Assembly (NCBI RefSeq): GCF_002583555.1 | Contig: NZ_BEGX01000048.1 | Coordinates: forward strand, 1 to 64,000 | Direction of reading: 5' to 3' | Length of the DNA stretch: 64,000 bases | Source of the DNA: Pseudonocardia sp. N23 | Lineage (GTDB): Bacteria > Actinomycetota > Actinomycetes > Mycobacteriales > Pseudonocardiaceae | In this document: positions 18,254 through 25,081 of the stretch, piece by piece | Layout: each line of letters opens with the position of its first letter | How positions within the stretch are numbered: the first letter of the stretch is position 1 | The notes under the pieces: model-generated | What the model was told of the DNA's origin: nothing | Databases searched by the model: none | Seen by the model: the letters and a program-made list of their open reading frames with translations, nothing else | Position numbers and translations under genes: made by a program

Positions 18254-18958
18254 CTACCCTCGGAGTCCTTCCAGTGCTGTGTTGCCTGCCAGGGCCTTTG
18301 TGCTGTGGAGATTCGGAGGGGAGTTCCGGTTGCCGCCGGGCTCCCCTCCCCCGCGTCCGGCTCGTGCGACGCGTTTCGTGCGTGCCTCGTCATGCCGCCG
18401 GTGCGCGGCATCGCGTGACCCGGACCGGCGAGGATTCGGTTTCTCGACCGGCGCCTCTGCCACCCGAGCGCGTCCACCGGGCTCGGTGCTCGAGGCTGCC
18501 CAGCGATCGACCGTGCGACGCGACACTCCGAATGCCTCGGCAACGTCGTCTCGAGGTACTCCATCGGCGATGGCCCTCCGCCCGGCCTCGATCAGCTCGC
18601 CTCGGCTCGGCCCACGCTTCGCGTACACGACCGGCACGATGATCAGCGGTCGGAACAACCGCGAGGGCTGATCAGCACCGACGCTCCTCAACGAGCTCCG
18701 CTCCTGCTCGTTCAGACCGCCTGCGACTCCGTGCGGAAGCTCCGCGAGAGCCCACGCCAGGCAGGGCGCGAGCACCGGGCAACGCGCACACACCTGCTTC
18801 GCGCGCTGCTCTGCCGCTGATCGTCGTGATCCGTGCTCGGCGACCGGGAAGAACAACTCTGGATCGACGCTTCGGCACACCGCACCGTCTCGCCACTGCT
18901 TGACGCCGTCGGTCCTCACGACGCGCGTCGGCGTTCCACCGGAGTCGACGCGGTTCAC
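18254..18958 (-). CDS. WhiB-like iron-sulfur regulator with added C-terminal HTH
   Basis: A 234-residue protein with the four WhiB cysteines at about 28, 57, 60 and 66 (C-x28-C-x2-C-x5-C), which bind a 4Fe-4S cluster, and a GVAGGLNE turn. The turn replaces the usual G-V/I-W-GG tryptophan with alanine. Most WhiB proteins end soon after this; here about 110 more residues contain a helix-turn-helix (VAEAFGVSRRTVDRWAAS) and a basic tail. The start GTG overlaps the previous stop (GTGA at 18955-18958), so a longer upstream reading is unlikely. It sits in the transfer operon and probably tunes element genes. Confidence 0.82.
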   Translation of the reverse strand: MNRVDSGGTPTRVVRTDGVKQWRDGAVCRSVDPELFFPVAEHGSRRSAAEQRAKQVCARCPVLAPCLAWALAELPHGVAGGLNEQERSSLRSVGADQPSRLFRPLIIVPVVYAKRGPSRGELIEAGRRAIADGVPRDDVAEAFGVSRRTVDRWAASSTEPGGRARVAEAPVEKPNPRRSGSRDAAHRRHDEARTKRVARAGRGGGEPGGNRNSPPNLHSTKALAGNTALEGLRG

Positions 18959-19188
18959 TGCTGGACTCCGGCCTGTGGGCTGCTGCCGTTGAGTGCCGGC
19001 GTCGACGCGGTGTCGACGGCGTTCATGAACGATCCGATCGCGTCCGGCAAGCCCTGCCCGGCCGGCGTCGCGATGAACAGGACGAGAGCCAAGAGCGAGA
19101 AGACAATCGCGCCACCCGCGGCCCGGACCTTCGCGCAGATGAGCGCGCCCAGGATCGCCATGAAGATCAGAACCCCGACGGCGTTCAC
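18955..19188 (-). CDS. Small two-helix membrane protein
   Basis: A 77-residue protein with two hydrophobic segments, MNAVGVLIFMAILGALICA and AIVFSLLALVLFIATPAG, followed by a short polar tail. It overlaps its upstream neighbour by ATGA and its downstream neighbour by GTGA. Small membrane proteins of this kind are usual in actinobacterial integrative elements. The function is unknown. Confidence 0.65.
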   Translation of the reverse strand: MNAVGVLIFMAILGALICAKVRAAGGAIVFSLLALVLFIATPAGQGLPDAIGSFMNAVDTASTPALNGSSPQAGVQQ

Positions 19189-19520
19189 GCGACACCGCCG
19201 CGAAGCGTCGCGGGATCGCCGGCGCCGGACGGACGCCCGTCGACGGCATCGTCGAGGATCTTCTCGACGGCCTTCGCAGGCACGACATAGCGCCCGTGCC
19301 TGCCGCCGAGCCGCATCCGAACAGCAGGGAACTCGTCGGCCTGGATCAGCCTGTAGAGGTACTCCTGGGAAATACTCAGGAGTGCCGCGGCCTCCGGAAC
19401 CGTGTAGGACGGCACGCCTTCCGCCCGCTTCCTGATCGCCCTGTCGAGCGCCGACGTCCGCACCTGTGCCCGAATCGGTGCAGCGGCAGTCGCCGACTCT
19501 CCGTTTTCACTGCTCACCAT
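19185..19520 (-). CDS. xis: Excisionase-like helix-turn-helix protein
   Basis: A 111-residue DNA-binding protein with a MerR/AlpA-type winged HTH: YTVPEAAALLSISQEYLYRL, then FPAVRMRLGGRHGRYVVPA. In integrative elements such proteins act as recombination directionality factors or as local regulators. It is the first gene of the leftward transfer operon, with an excellent ribosome binding site (GGAGAGGGAG) before the ATG at 19520. Unlike most Xis genes it is 4 kb from the integrase, so a transcriptional role is also possible. Confidence 0.7.
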   Translation of the reverse strand: MVSSENGESATAAAPIRAQVRTSALDRAIRKRAEGVPSYTVPEAAALLSISQEYLYRLIQADEFPAVRMRLGGRHGRYVVPAKAVEKILDDAVDGRPSGAGDPATLRGGVA

Positions 19521-19550
19521 GTCTCCCTCTCCTCGGATTGCTTACTGTGT

Positions 19551-19583
19551 CTCACAGTGCACTCTGCCTCATAGTGCGTCAAG
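19551..19583. promoter_or_regulatory. Operator-like direct repeats at the divergent promoter
   Basis: CTCACAGTGCA (19551-19561) and CTCATAGTGCG (19568-19578) are direct repeats 17 bp apart, between the leftward transfer operon and the rightward GntR gene. On the minus strand a TTGACG -35-like hexamer (19578-19583) overlaps the second copy. This is where a GntR repressor would be expected to control transfer genes. Confidence 0.45.
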
Positions 19584-19654
19584 TGTTCCCCCTCGAATGG
19601 CCGACCGGCATGCTGTGACCGACGAGGTCGGAGGCCTGCGTCGAGCGAGAGGAT

Positions 19655-20005
19655 GTGCACCCCGTGCCCGACTGGACTCGAGGGGAACCGGCGTACCTAC
19701 AGGTCGCCGAGTCCCTTCGCCAGAAGATTCGCAACGGCCAGCTCGGTCCCGGAGATCAGCTGCCCTCGTACTCCGCGCTGATGCGCGAATACGACGTCTC
19801 GATCACGGTCGCCCGCTCCGCGGTCGCGGAGCTTCGCTCTGAAGGCCTGGTATCCACTCACCAGGGCAAGGGCGCCTTCGTGCTCGACGGCGCCGCCGAC
19901 GCTGCCGTTCCTCGCGATGCCGCACTGGCCGCGATGCGCCGAGAGCTCGACGCCCTCAGCGAGCGCGTGGCTCGCCTCGAAGCCGAACGCTCGAATCCTC
20001 GATAA
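19655..20005 (+). CDS. GntR-family transcriptional regulator
   Basis: A 116-residue protein made almost only of a GntR winged helix: YLQVAESLRQKIRNGQLGPG, DQLPSYSALMREYDVS, LRSEGLVSTHQGKGAFV. A short C-terminal coiled coil follows (LAAMRRELDALSERVARLEA). It lacks the large effector domain of HutC/FadR types and resembles the short GntR proteins (KorSA-like) that repress transfer in actinobacterial elements. It diverges from the transfer operon with operator-like repeats between them. GTG starts at 19655 or 19664 are both possible. Confidence 0.85.
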   Translation: MHPVPDWTRGEPAYLQVAESLRQKIRNGQLGPGDQLPSYSALMREYDVSITVARSAVAELRSEGLVSTHQGKGAFVLDGAADAAVPRDAALAAMRRELDALSERVARLEAERSNPR

Positions 20006-20078
20006 CCCGTTCTCGCGACTTTCTCCGTTCATGCCACAAGAGTCGTCTGCAGCAGGGAAGATCAACAGACGACAGCGG

Positions 20079-20143
20079 GGACAGCGACGGACACGTCCGC
20101 TGTCACATGGACACGGAGGACATCGGGGATGGACACAGGGACA
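20079..20143. promoter_or_regulatory. GGACA repeat cluster around the XRE start
   Basis: Six copies of GGACA occur on one strand at 20079, 20089, 20109, 20118, 20131 and 20139. An imperfect palindrome pairs GACAGCG...GGAC (20080-20092) with GTCCGCTGTC (20095-20104). The cluster straddles the ATG at 20129 and could be an autoregulatory operator. Function is inferred. Confidence 0.3.
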
Positions 20144-21289
20144 CCTAGCCTTGTGCCGAATCTTGTGCTCCTAGCACTCCGCACCTCAAGAACCTGGGGC
20201 CGGCCGCGACTCGCTCGCGAGCTCCATCGCTACTGCGAGACGCGCGGCTGGGCATCACCGGGCGAGCCGAACCTCGGGAAGCAGATCTACCGCCTGGAGA
20301 CGGGACGGATTCGGCAGCCCGAACCCTTCTACGTGCGCCTTCTCGCAGACTTCTTCGAGGTCTCCCCTGCTGAGCTCTTCGGTCCCTCCGATTCGACGAC
20401 AGCCAGCGAGCGCAGCAGCACGTACCGCATTCGCAGCCACAAGTTCGTGCCGCTCTACGTCGGCGCCGAGGCCGTCACGAAGCTTCGTCAGCGCTCCCCT
20501 GAGCGTGCAGCCGACGACTGGTTGTCCTGCCGGCGCGTGGACGAAGTGGAGATGGCCGGCGCTTCGGCGCATTGCTGGCCTTTCGGCGTCATCATGTTTC
20601 ACCTGGTCGAGGACCTGCAGCCAGCCTCGATTGCGGAGGTCGCTGTCTGGCGCCGTCTCACCTACGACGACGACATGCGCAAGGCCGCCGCAGCAGCGGA
20701 GGCTGTCGGCCTGGGGGTACTGAGTGATCTCTACGTGCTCAGCGCGTATTGGGTCGAGGAGACTCCGCTCGCCGGCGGACCCCAGCTCGACAGCGCGCTC
20801 CGCCTCCTGTGCGTGCCCCGAGTCCTGGTAAGCCGACACGAGACCGGCACCCCCGAGGAGAAGCTCGCCCGCGCATCTGTCGTCGAACAGGCGCTCCTTC
20901 GCGACGGGTTCGATCACTCGGACATCAATGACTTTGGTGTGCGTGCGATCGCAACCGGTTTCGCGTCATGGTCAGGCGTCGTCTACGCCCCCCGCGCGCT
21001 GGAACAGTGCCTTGCCGAGCACGAGCTTGTTGCCTGCGAACTGTCGGTTCAAGCTACCTGGGCGTACACCGACTATGTGCGCCAGGTTGTCGAGGCCGGC
21101 AAGGATCCGGACGTCCCGCACGAGTACGGCTGGCGCTACCTTCGCGGAATCCGGTCACGGCTCACGACGGAGCGACCGCAAGAAACCTCGCAGCACCGGG
21201 CGATGCGAGAGGCGATCGTCGGTACGAGCGGGCTCCTGAGACGACTCGACCAAGCAATCGACACCCTTCGAGACTGCGACAGGCGGTAA
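20129..21289 (+). CDS. XRE-family regulator with a large sensor-like C-terminal domain
   Basis: A 386-residue protein. The N-terminal 90 residues form a helix-turn-helix of the actinobacterial XRE type (RPRLARELHRYCETRGW, then LGKQIYRLETGRIRQPEPFY, then LLADFFEVSPAELFG). The remaining 300 residues are a mixed domain without a recognised enzyme motif (FVPLYVGAEAVTKLRQR and CWPFGVIMFHLVEDLQP). Genes of this build often control an adjacent effector or metabolic gene. The next gene starts 2 bp after its stop, so it heads a tight operon with the cysteine hydrolase and the DUF6602 gene. The ATG follows GGAGG. It may act as regulator and sensor of that module. Confidence 0.75.
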   Translation: MDTGTPSLVPNLVLLALRTSRTWGRPRLARELHRYCETRGWASPGEPNLGKQIYRLETGRIRQPEPFYVRLLADFFEVSPAELFGPSDSTTASERSSTYRIRSHKFVPLYVGAEAVTKLRQRSPERAADDWLSCRRVDEVEMAGASAHCWPFGVIMFHLVEDLQPASIAEVAVWRRLTYDDDMRKAAAAAEAVGLGVLSDLYVLSAYWVEETPLAGGPQLDSALRLLCVPRVLVSRHETGTPEEKLARASVVEQALLRDGFDHSDINDFGVRAIATGFASWSGVVYAPRALEQCLAEHELVACELSVQATWAYTDYVRQVVEAGKDPDVPHEYGWRYLRGIRSRLTTERPQETSQHRAMREAIVGTSGLLRRLDQAIDTLRDCDRR

Positions 21290-21291
21290 GA

Positions 21292-21846
21292 GTGAAAGCG
21301 GTCAACCCAGTCCTGGTCGTTGTGGATGTCCAGAACGGATTCATCACCGACGAGTCGAAGCACGTCGTGCCCGTGATCGAACAGCTCGTTCACGATTGGC
21401 TCGACAAAGGTCGGGACGTCGTCTTCACGCGCTATCTGAACTACCACGACAGTCCATTTGAAAAGATCATGGGCTGGTCAAAATTAAAAGAGTCGCCAGA
21501 GATCGATATCGTCGACGAGCTCCTACCGCTGACCAAACAAGCGTTGACCATCGTCGACAAGACGATCTACACGATGTACAACGCAGAGGGCACCAGACTC
21601 ACACAGAATCGCGGCTGGACGGATGTTTTCGTATGCGGAATTGACACCGAGGTCTGCGTTCTGAAGACTGCCGTAGATGCGTTCGAGCGCGGTATTCGCG
21701 CATGGATTCTTAAAGACGCCTGCGCTAGCCACTCCGGCTCAACGCCGCACGAGGCAGGGCTAATCGTGGGAGCCAAGATGATCGGCAGAAAGGCCATCAT
21801 TGAGACCTACGAAATCTCCCACGCTCTATCGTCAAGATACGAATAG
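21292..21846 (+). CDS. Isochorismatase-like cysteine hydrolase
   Basis: A 184-residue alpha/beta hydrolase of the isochorismatase/nicotinamidase superfamily. The catalytic triad is visible as D12 in VVDVQNGF, K90 in IVDKTIYTMY and C122 in GIDTEVCVLKTAVDA. The cis-peptide region before the cysteine is conserved. The substrate cannot be read from sequence; relatives hydrolyse nicotinamide, carbamoyl compounds or isochorismate. The GTG at 21292 is chosen because the longer frame runs through the XRE gene. It lies between an XRE regulator (2-bp gap) and a DUF6602 gene (12-bp gap). Base composition becomes clearly more A/T-rich within this gene, a sign of separate origin. Confidence 0.85.
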   Translation: MKAVNPVLVVVDVQNGFITDESKHVVPVIEQLVHDWLDKGRDVVFTRYLNYHDSPFEKIMGWSKLKESPEIDIVDELLPLTKQALTIVDKTIYTMYNAEGTRLTQNRGWTDVFVCGIDTEVCVLKTAVDAFERGIRAWILKDACASHSGSTPHEAGLIVGAKMIGRKAIIETYEISHALSSRYE

Positions 21847-21858
21847 CGGAGTGCCGCC

Positions 21859-23142
21859 ATGATTCGATCGTTCGCGGATCTCCTGCAGGAAGTCATGCGT
21901 CGAGAGTCAGCCGTCCTCGCCGACGTTAAAGTTAAGCACGCCCCCACCATCGGTGAAATGTACGAAGGACTGTCAAAGAAGCTCCTCGCCACTACATTTC
22001 CCGCAGATCTAGACCTAAGAGTTGTTTCAGGATTCGTCGCCGACGGCGATAATCTCAGCGGACAGATCGACTGCATGCTGGTACGAGGAGCCGGTAATCG
22101 AATCCCCTACACGCAAGAATTCGTGTGGAGTGCACCCGACGTCCTAGCTGTTTTTGAGGTGAAAAAGACCCTCACGGGCCGAGCTATGTCTGATGCCTTC
22201 GAGCACTTGAAGACAGTGCGACGCATCGAGCAAGTTGCCTTGGACGCGGGGACCTACGACAGCCGTTCATACACCATGAAGCTGACGGACCGTACTTTCG
22301 CGCAAATGACTGGGAAAGTAAAGCCCCCACAGCAGGAAATCTCCAGCCTTAGCCCAAGTGATCAAATCCTTCTGAGCATCTTAACCCTGGAACGGATTAG
22401 CGCGATTCTCGTCGTAGTCGGCTATGACGGATTCAAGACAGAACGAGGATTTCGCAACTCTCTTATCAAGCATCTCTCGGTGAACTTGATGACGCACGGA
22501 TTTTCTCCTCTTCATTTTCCCACATTGATGATCTCTGGGAAGTTTGCGCTCGTCAAGGCGAACGGGTTGCCTTACATGACCACCCTGAAGGACGGTCGGT
22601 GGCCGTTCTATCTATCCACCTCAGCGAACCCGCTTGTCGTACTACTCGAGCTTCTGTGGACTCGAATTGAGGCCGATTTCCCAGTCGCCATGCCCTGGGG
22701 TGAAGATCTTGAAATAGAGAATCTGAACAGATTCATCGACGGAAGAGTGTGCGAACTCAACGATCAGACCGGCTGGGAGTACTCATATGTCGATGCGGCA
22801 GAATCGACATTCTTGGATCGCGAGCCCACTGAGATATGGGAGCCGGTCGAACTGAATGCACAGCAGGGAATATTCTTTCTAAGTCTCCACAAATCAGGTC
22901 CTGTGGCTCTTCACGATCCCCTCCTGGCCCGATTGGCCGCGGACGCAGGAGTTGAAGCGGATGTGTTTATTTCATCTCTCGTAGAGACAACGATGGTCGC
23001 GGTGCGCAACCAAGAACTGGTCCCGATCACCGAGGAATTTACGATTGTACATATGCCTGATGGGCGTACGGTAGCGGCAGATAACAGCACAGGCCGACTC
23101 ACCCGCTGGGTGTTGGCGAGGTCTAGGACTGAGCCGTCGTAA
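21859..23142 (+). CDS. DUF6602-like protein with PD-(D/E)XK-type residues
   Basis: A 427-residue protein. The N-terminal third carries VVSGFVADGDNLSGQIDCML followed by VLAVFEVKK, placing D71, E100 and K102 as in PD-(D/E)XK nuclease folds. This layout (GFV.D..G..S.Q.D then EVK) matches DUF6602. The C-terminal 250 residues are less distinctive. The last two genes of the operon have many A/T-ending codons compared with the surrounding DNA, suggesting transfer as a unit. Such nuclease-like proteins are often found in defence islands, but no activity is shown for this one. It converges on the integrase 42 bp away. Confidence 0.65.
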   Translation: MIRSFADLLQEVMRRESAVLADVKVKHAPTIGEMYEGLSKKLLATTFPADLDLRVVSGFVADGDNLSGQIDCMLVRGAGNRIPYTQEFVWSAPDVLAVFEVKKTLTGRAMSDAFEHLKTVRRIEQVALDAGTYDSRSYTMKLTDRTFAQMTGKVKPPQQEISSLSPSDQILLSILTLERISAILVVVGYDGFKTERGFRNSLIKHLSVNLMTHGFSPLHFPTLMISGKFALVKANGLPYMTTLKDGRWPFYLSTSANPLVVLLELLWTRIEADFPVAMPWGEDLEIENLNRFIDGRVCELNDQTGWEYSYVDAAESTFLDREPTEIWEPVELNAQQGIFFLSLHKSGPVALHDPLLARLAADAGVEADVFISSLVETTMVAVRNQELVPITEEFTIVHMPDGRTVAADNSTGRLTRWVLARSRTEPS

Positions 23143-23184
23143 TTGGGCGCCCTCTCGCACGCGCCATCGGGCGGAACGGACCAG

Positions 23185-24553
23185 TCATTCGGAAGCCGGG
23201 TTGCCACTCGCGTCGCACACGTCACCTAAACGGTGGCCAGGTTTCGAAAGTCGACTCCCAAGAATTGCCGCAGCTTCTCGGTCTCGTTCACTTACCCATG
23301 CGGCATACACCCGCAGTGTTGTCGCACCACCGCCGCCGTGCCCAAGCCGTCCCGCCACTGTACGAAGATCGACGCCGGCGGTTAGTAGCTCAGTTGCCGA
23401 GTAGTGCCGTAGCGCATGGAGGTGGCTGACGACGGCGAGGCGCTCGCACATCCGGCCGTAGCGGTGCGTTACACCGCTCGGGTTGCATGGGCGATCGTTC
23501 GTCGGGGAGTAGGAGAACAGGTAGGCCGCACTCGTCGGCTTCACGCCTAGCTGACCGCACCGCTCTTCGAACCGCTCGCGATGCTCGGTCAGGAGCTCGA
23601 CCGTGGCCCCGTCGACAGTGATACGTCGGGAGCGGTGGGCCTTGGTGTCCTTCTCGATGTTCCTGCCGGACACCCGCACATGGTTGCGGCGGACATGTAT
23701 GACGCCGGCATCGAAGTCGACGTCCGACCACCTCAGTGCTAGCAACTCGGCTCGCCGGAGCCCGGTGACCATGACGAGCCACACGAGCATGCCCCAGCCC
23801 TCGTCCTCTTCCCATGCTGCAGCGACAAGGGCGGCTGCTTCGGGCTGTGGTGGGTGGGTCAGGGTCGGGCGTGGGCTGCCGCGGGATCCGGGCGAGTTCG
23901 GCCGGGTTCGTGGTGATCCAGCCCCAGCGTTGCGCAGCGGTCATAGCGCCACGGATGACGAAGTGAACCTTGCGGACCGTGGCCGCGGCGAGGGGCACGC
24001 AGACGTGCGGCCGACACTCGATCGCTATGCAGCCCTTCTCCCGGCAGTCGTGGGGTGGATAGCCGGCCGCGGGCGGCCGCCCCGGAGGCCGCTTATGCCG
24101 GACCTCACGGCACTCGTGCGGTCCTTCCACCCGATGCTCGACGAACGGGCGCCCAGCGCAGCGTGAGCCGCAGCGTCTGAGCTGGGCGTAGAGGCTCTCC
24201 AGGGCGTGCGTACTGACCTTCCCGAGCGGCTGGTCGCCAAGGACGGGATAGATGTGACGATCGGCGTAGCCGACGTAGTTCTCGCGGGTCGACTCTTCGA
24301 GCTCGTGCGTCTCGAGCCAGGACTCGATCGCTGTCCGCAGGGAGGCCCGAGTCTTGGCGTGGCGCTGCTCGGTGACCTGCGCTTTGAACTTGCGCAGCAT
24401 CTTCCTCGCCTCGGCTTCGTCGCTGCTGGAGCCACGGAGGTAGAGCTGCTTCCCGGTCACCGGATCGATGCCGGCATACAGGACCGCCTGGAACGAGTTC
24501 CCTCGGCGCCTGATCATGCCCTCGGCGCGGGGCTTCGACGGGTTCTTGGCCAC
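23185..24553 (-). pseudogene. int: Tyrosine site-specific integrase, split by one frameshift
   Basis: The N-terminal frame (from a GTG at 24553) encodes the arm-binding and core-binding domains, including NSFQAVLYAGIDPVTGKQLY and RENYVGYADRHIYPVLGDQP. It also carries a Cys/His-rich insert (CREKGCIAIECRPHVC) and runs to NPAELARIPRQPTPDPDPP. The catalytic half continues in another frame: PEAAALVAAAWEEDEGWG, TGLRRAELLALRW (Arg), HALRHYSA (His-x-x-Arg), RLGHGGG (His) and LRVYAAW (Tyr), ending at 23185. The frames meet at about 23846-23861, in a G-rich run where slippage or sequencing error is easy. All catalytic residues survive. It reads away from the tRNA-Ala 3' end 83 bp to its right, the usual place for an integrase that targets this tRNA. 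Confidence 0.85.
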
Positions 24554-24635
24554 GTCGCGAAGCTAGCCATTGCCACTGTCATTGCCATCACGCCGGTCGG
24601 CGCGGGCTCTGCTCAGCGAATGCGCTGGTCAGCGG

Positions 24636-24711
24636 TGGTGGAGACGAGGGGAATCGAACCCCTAACCCCCGCCTTGCAAAGGCGGTGCTCTGCCAATTGA
24701 GCTACGTCCCC
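24636..24711 (-). tRNA. tRNA-Ala (TGC)
   Basis: The minus strand begins GGGGACGTAGCTCAATTGG, has the anticodon loop with TGC, the T-arm GGTTCGATTCC, a closing acceptor strand GTCTCC, and an encoded CCA (24636-24638). The cloverleaf closes fully. The 3' half is the probable attachment core for the element to its left. Confidence 0.97.
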
Positions 24712-24751
24712 GTCGAGCAGGGACGACGGTACCCCGCTCGGGTGCTGGAGG

Positions 24752-24874
24752 TCAGCGGGTGGTGGCCTCGTGCCAGAGGTCCTCCTCATCGCGCCCACGG
24801 AGCTTGGCGACGACGAGCAGTGCGGCTCCGGCAGCGACGATGGCCAGCGCGATGAACTTCTTCAACGAGATCAC
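24752..24874 (-). CDS. DLW-39 family micro-protein
   Basis: A 40-residue protein: a short hydrophobic helix (KKFIALAIVAAGAALLVVA) followed by a charged tail ending DEEDLWHEATTR. The DLW motif and length match the DLW-39 proteins encoded beside gyrA and these tRNAs in mycobacteria and relatives. It lies between tRNA-Ile and tRNA-Ala, as in that family. The start may be GTG at 24874 or TTG at 24865; GAGGAC lies just before the GTG, rather close. Function is unknown; one membrane anchor is predicted. Confidence 0.8.
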   Translation of the reverse strand: MISLKKFIALAIVAAGAALLVVAKLRGRDEEDLWHEATTR

Positions 24875-24912
24875 GTCCTCGACGGGAGATGTGTGACCGG
24901 AAACCGGAAGAG

Positions 24913-24986
24913 TGGGCCTAGCTGGATTTGAACCAGCGACCTCGTCGTTATCAGCGACGCGCTCTAACCAACTGAGCTATAGGCCC
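24913..24986 (-). tRNA. tRNA-Ile (GAT)
   Basis: The minus strand starts GGGCCTATAGCTCAGTTGG, carries anticodon GAT within CTGATAAC, and has the T-arm GGTTCAAATCC, acceptor AGGCCC and discriminator A. CCA is not encoded. It forms the usual gyrA-tRNA-Ile-tRNA-Ala order of actinobacteria. Confidence 0.97.
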
Positions 24987-25081
24987 CTGCGGCGAGGACG
25001 ACACTACATCAGCCCCACCGGCCCCTCCGCACCGGCCCGGCCATCATGGGGCGGGCCCGGCGCGGCGGGAATCGTCGCAGG

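Larger units (their letters stand above)
1..24638. mobile_element. Integrated conjugative or mobilizable element at tRNA-Ala (left end outside window)
   Basis: A tyrosine integrase reading away from a tRNA-Ala 3' end, an excisionase-like HTH protein, a MobF relaxase with helicase, a VirD4/TraG-type coupling ATPase, a WhiB-like regulator and a GntR regulator lie together between the left edge and tRNA-Ala. The housekeeping order gyrA, DUF3566, tRNA-Ile, tRNA-Ala is interrupted exactly at the tRNA-Ala 3' end, which is the expected attachment site. Cargo includes a type ISP restriction-modification enzyme, a phosphoribosyltransferase-like gene and an XRE/hydrolase/DUF6602 operon. I saw no second copy of the tRNA 3' end in the window, so the other end probably lies to the left. 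Several genes are frameshifted, including the integrase, so the element may be stranded. Whether everything left of about 3,500 belongs to the same element is inference. Confidence 0.8.

Noticed and set aside
1-24638. A second tRNA-Ala 3' end as the partner attachment site.
   Set aside because: I looked for GAGGGGAATCGAACCCC and near variants elsewhere in the window and saw none.
24613-24798. A 61-codon leftward frame with VAQLAEHRLCKAGVRGSIPL.
   Set aside because: This is the well-known false protein from translating a tRNA gene, here tRNA-Ala.
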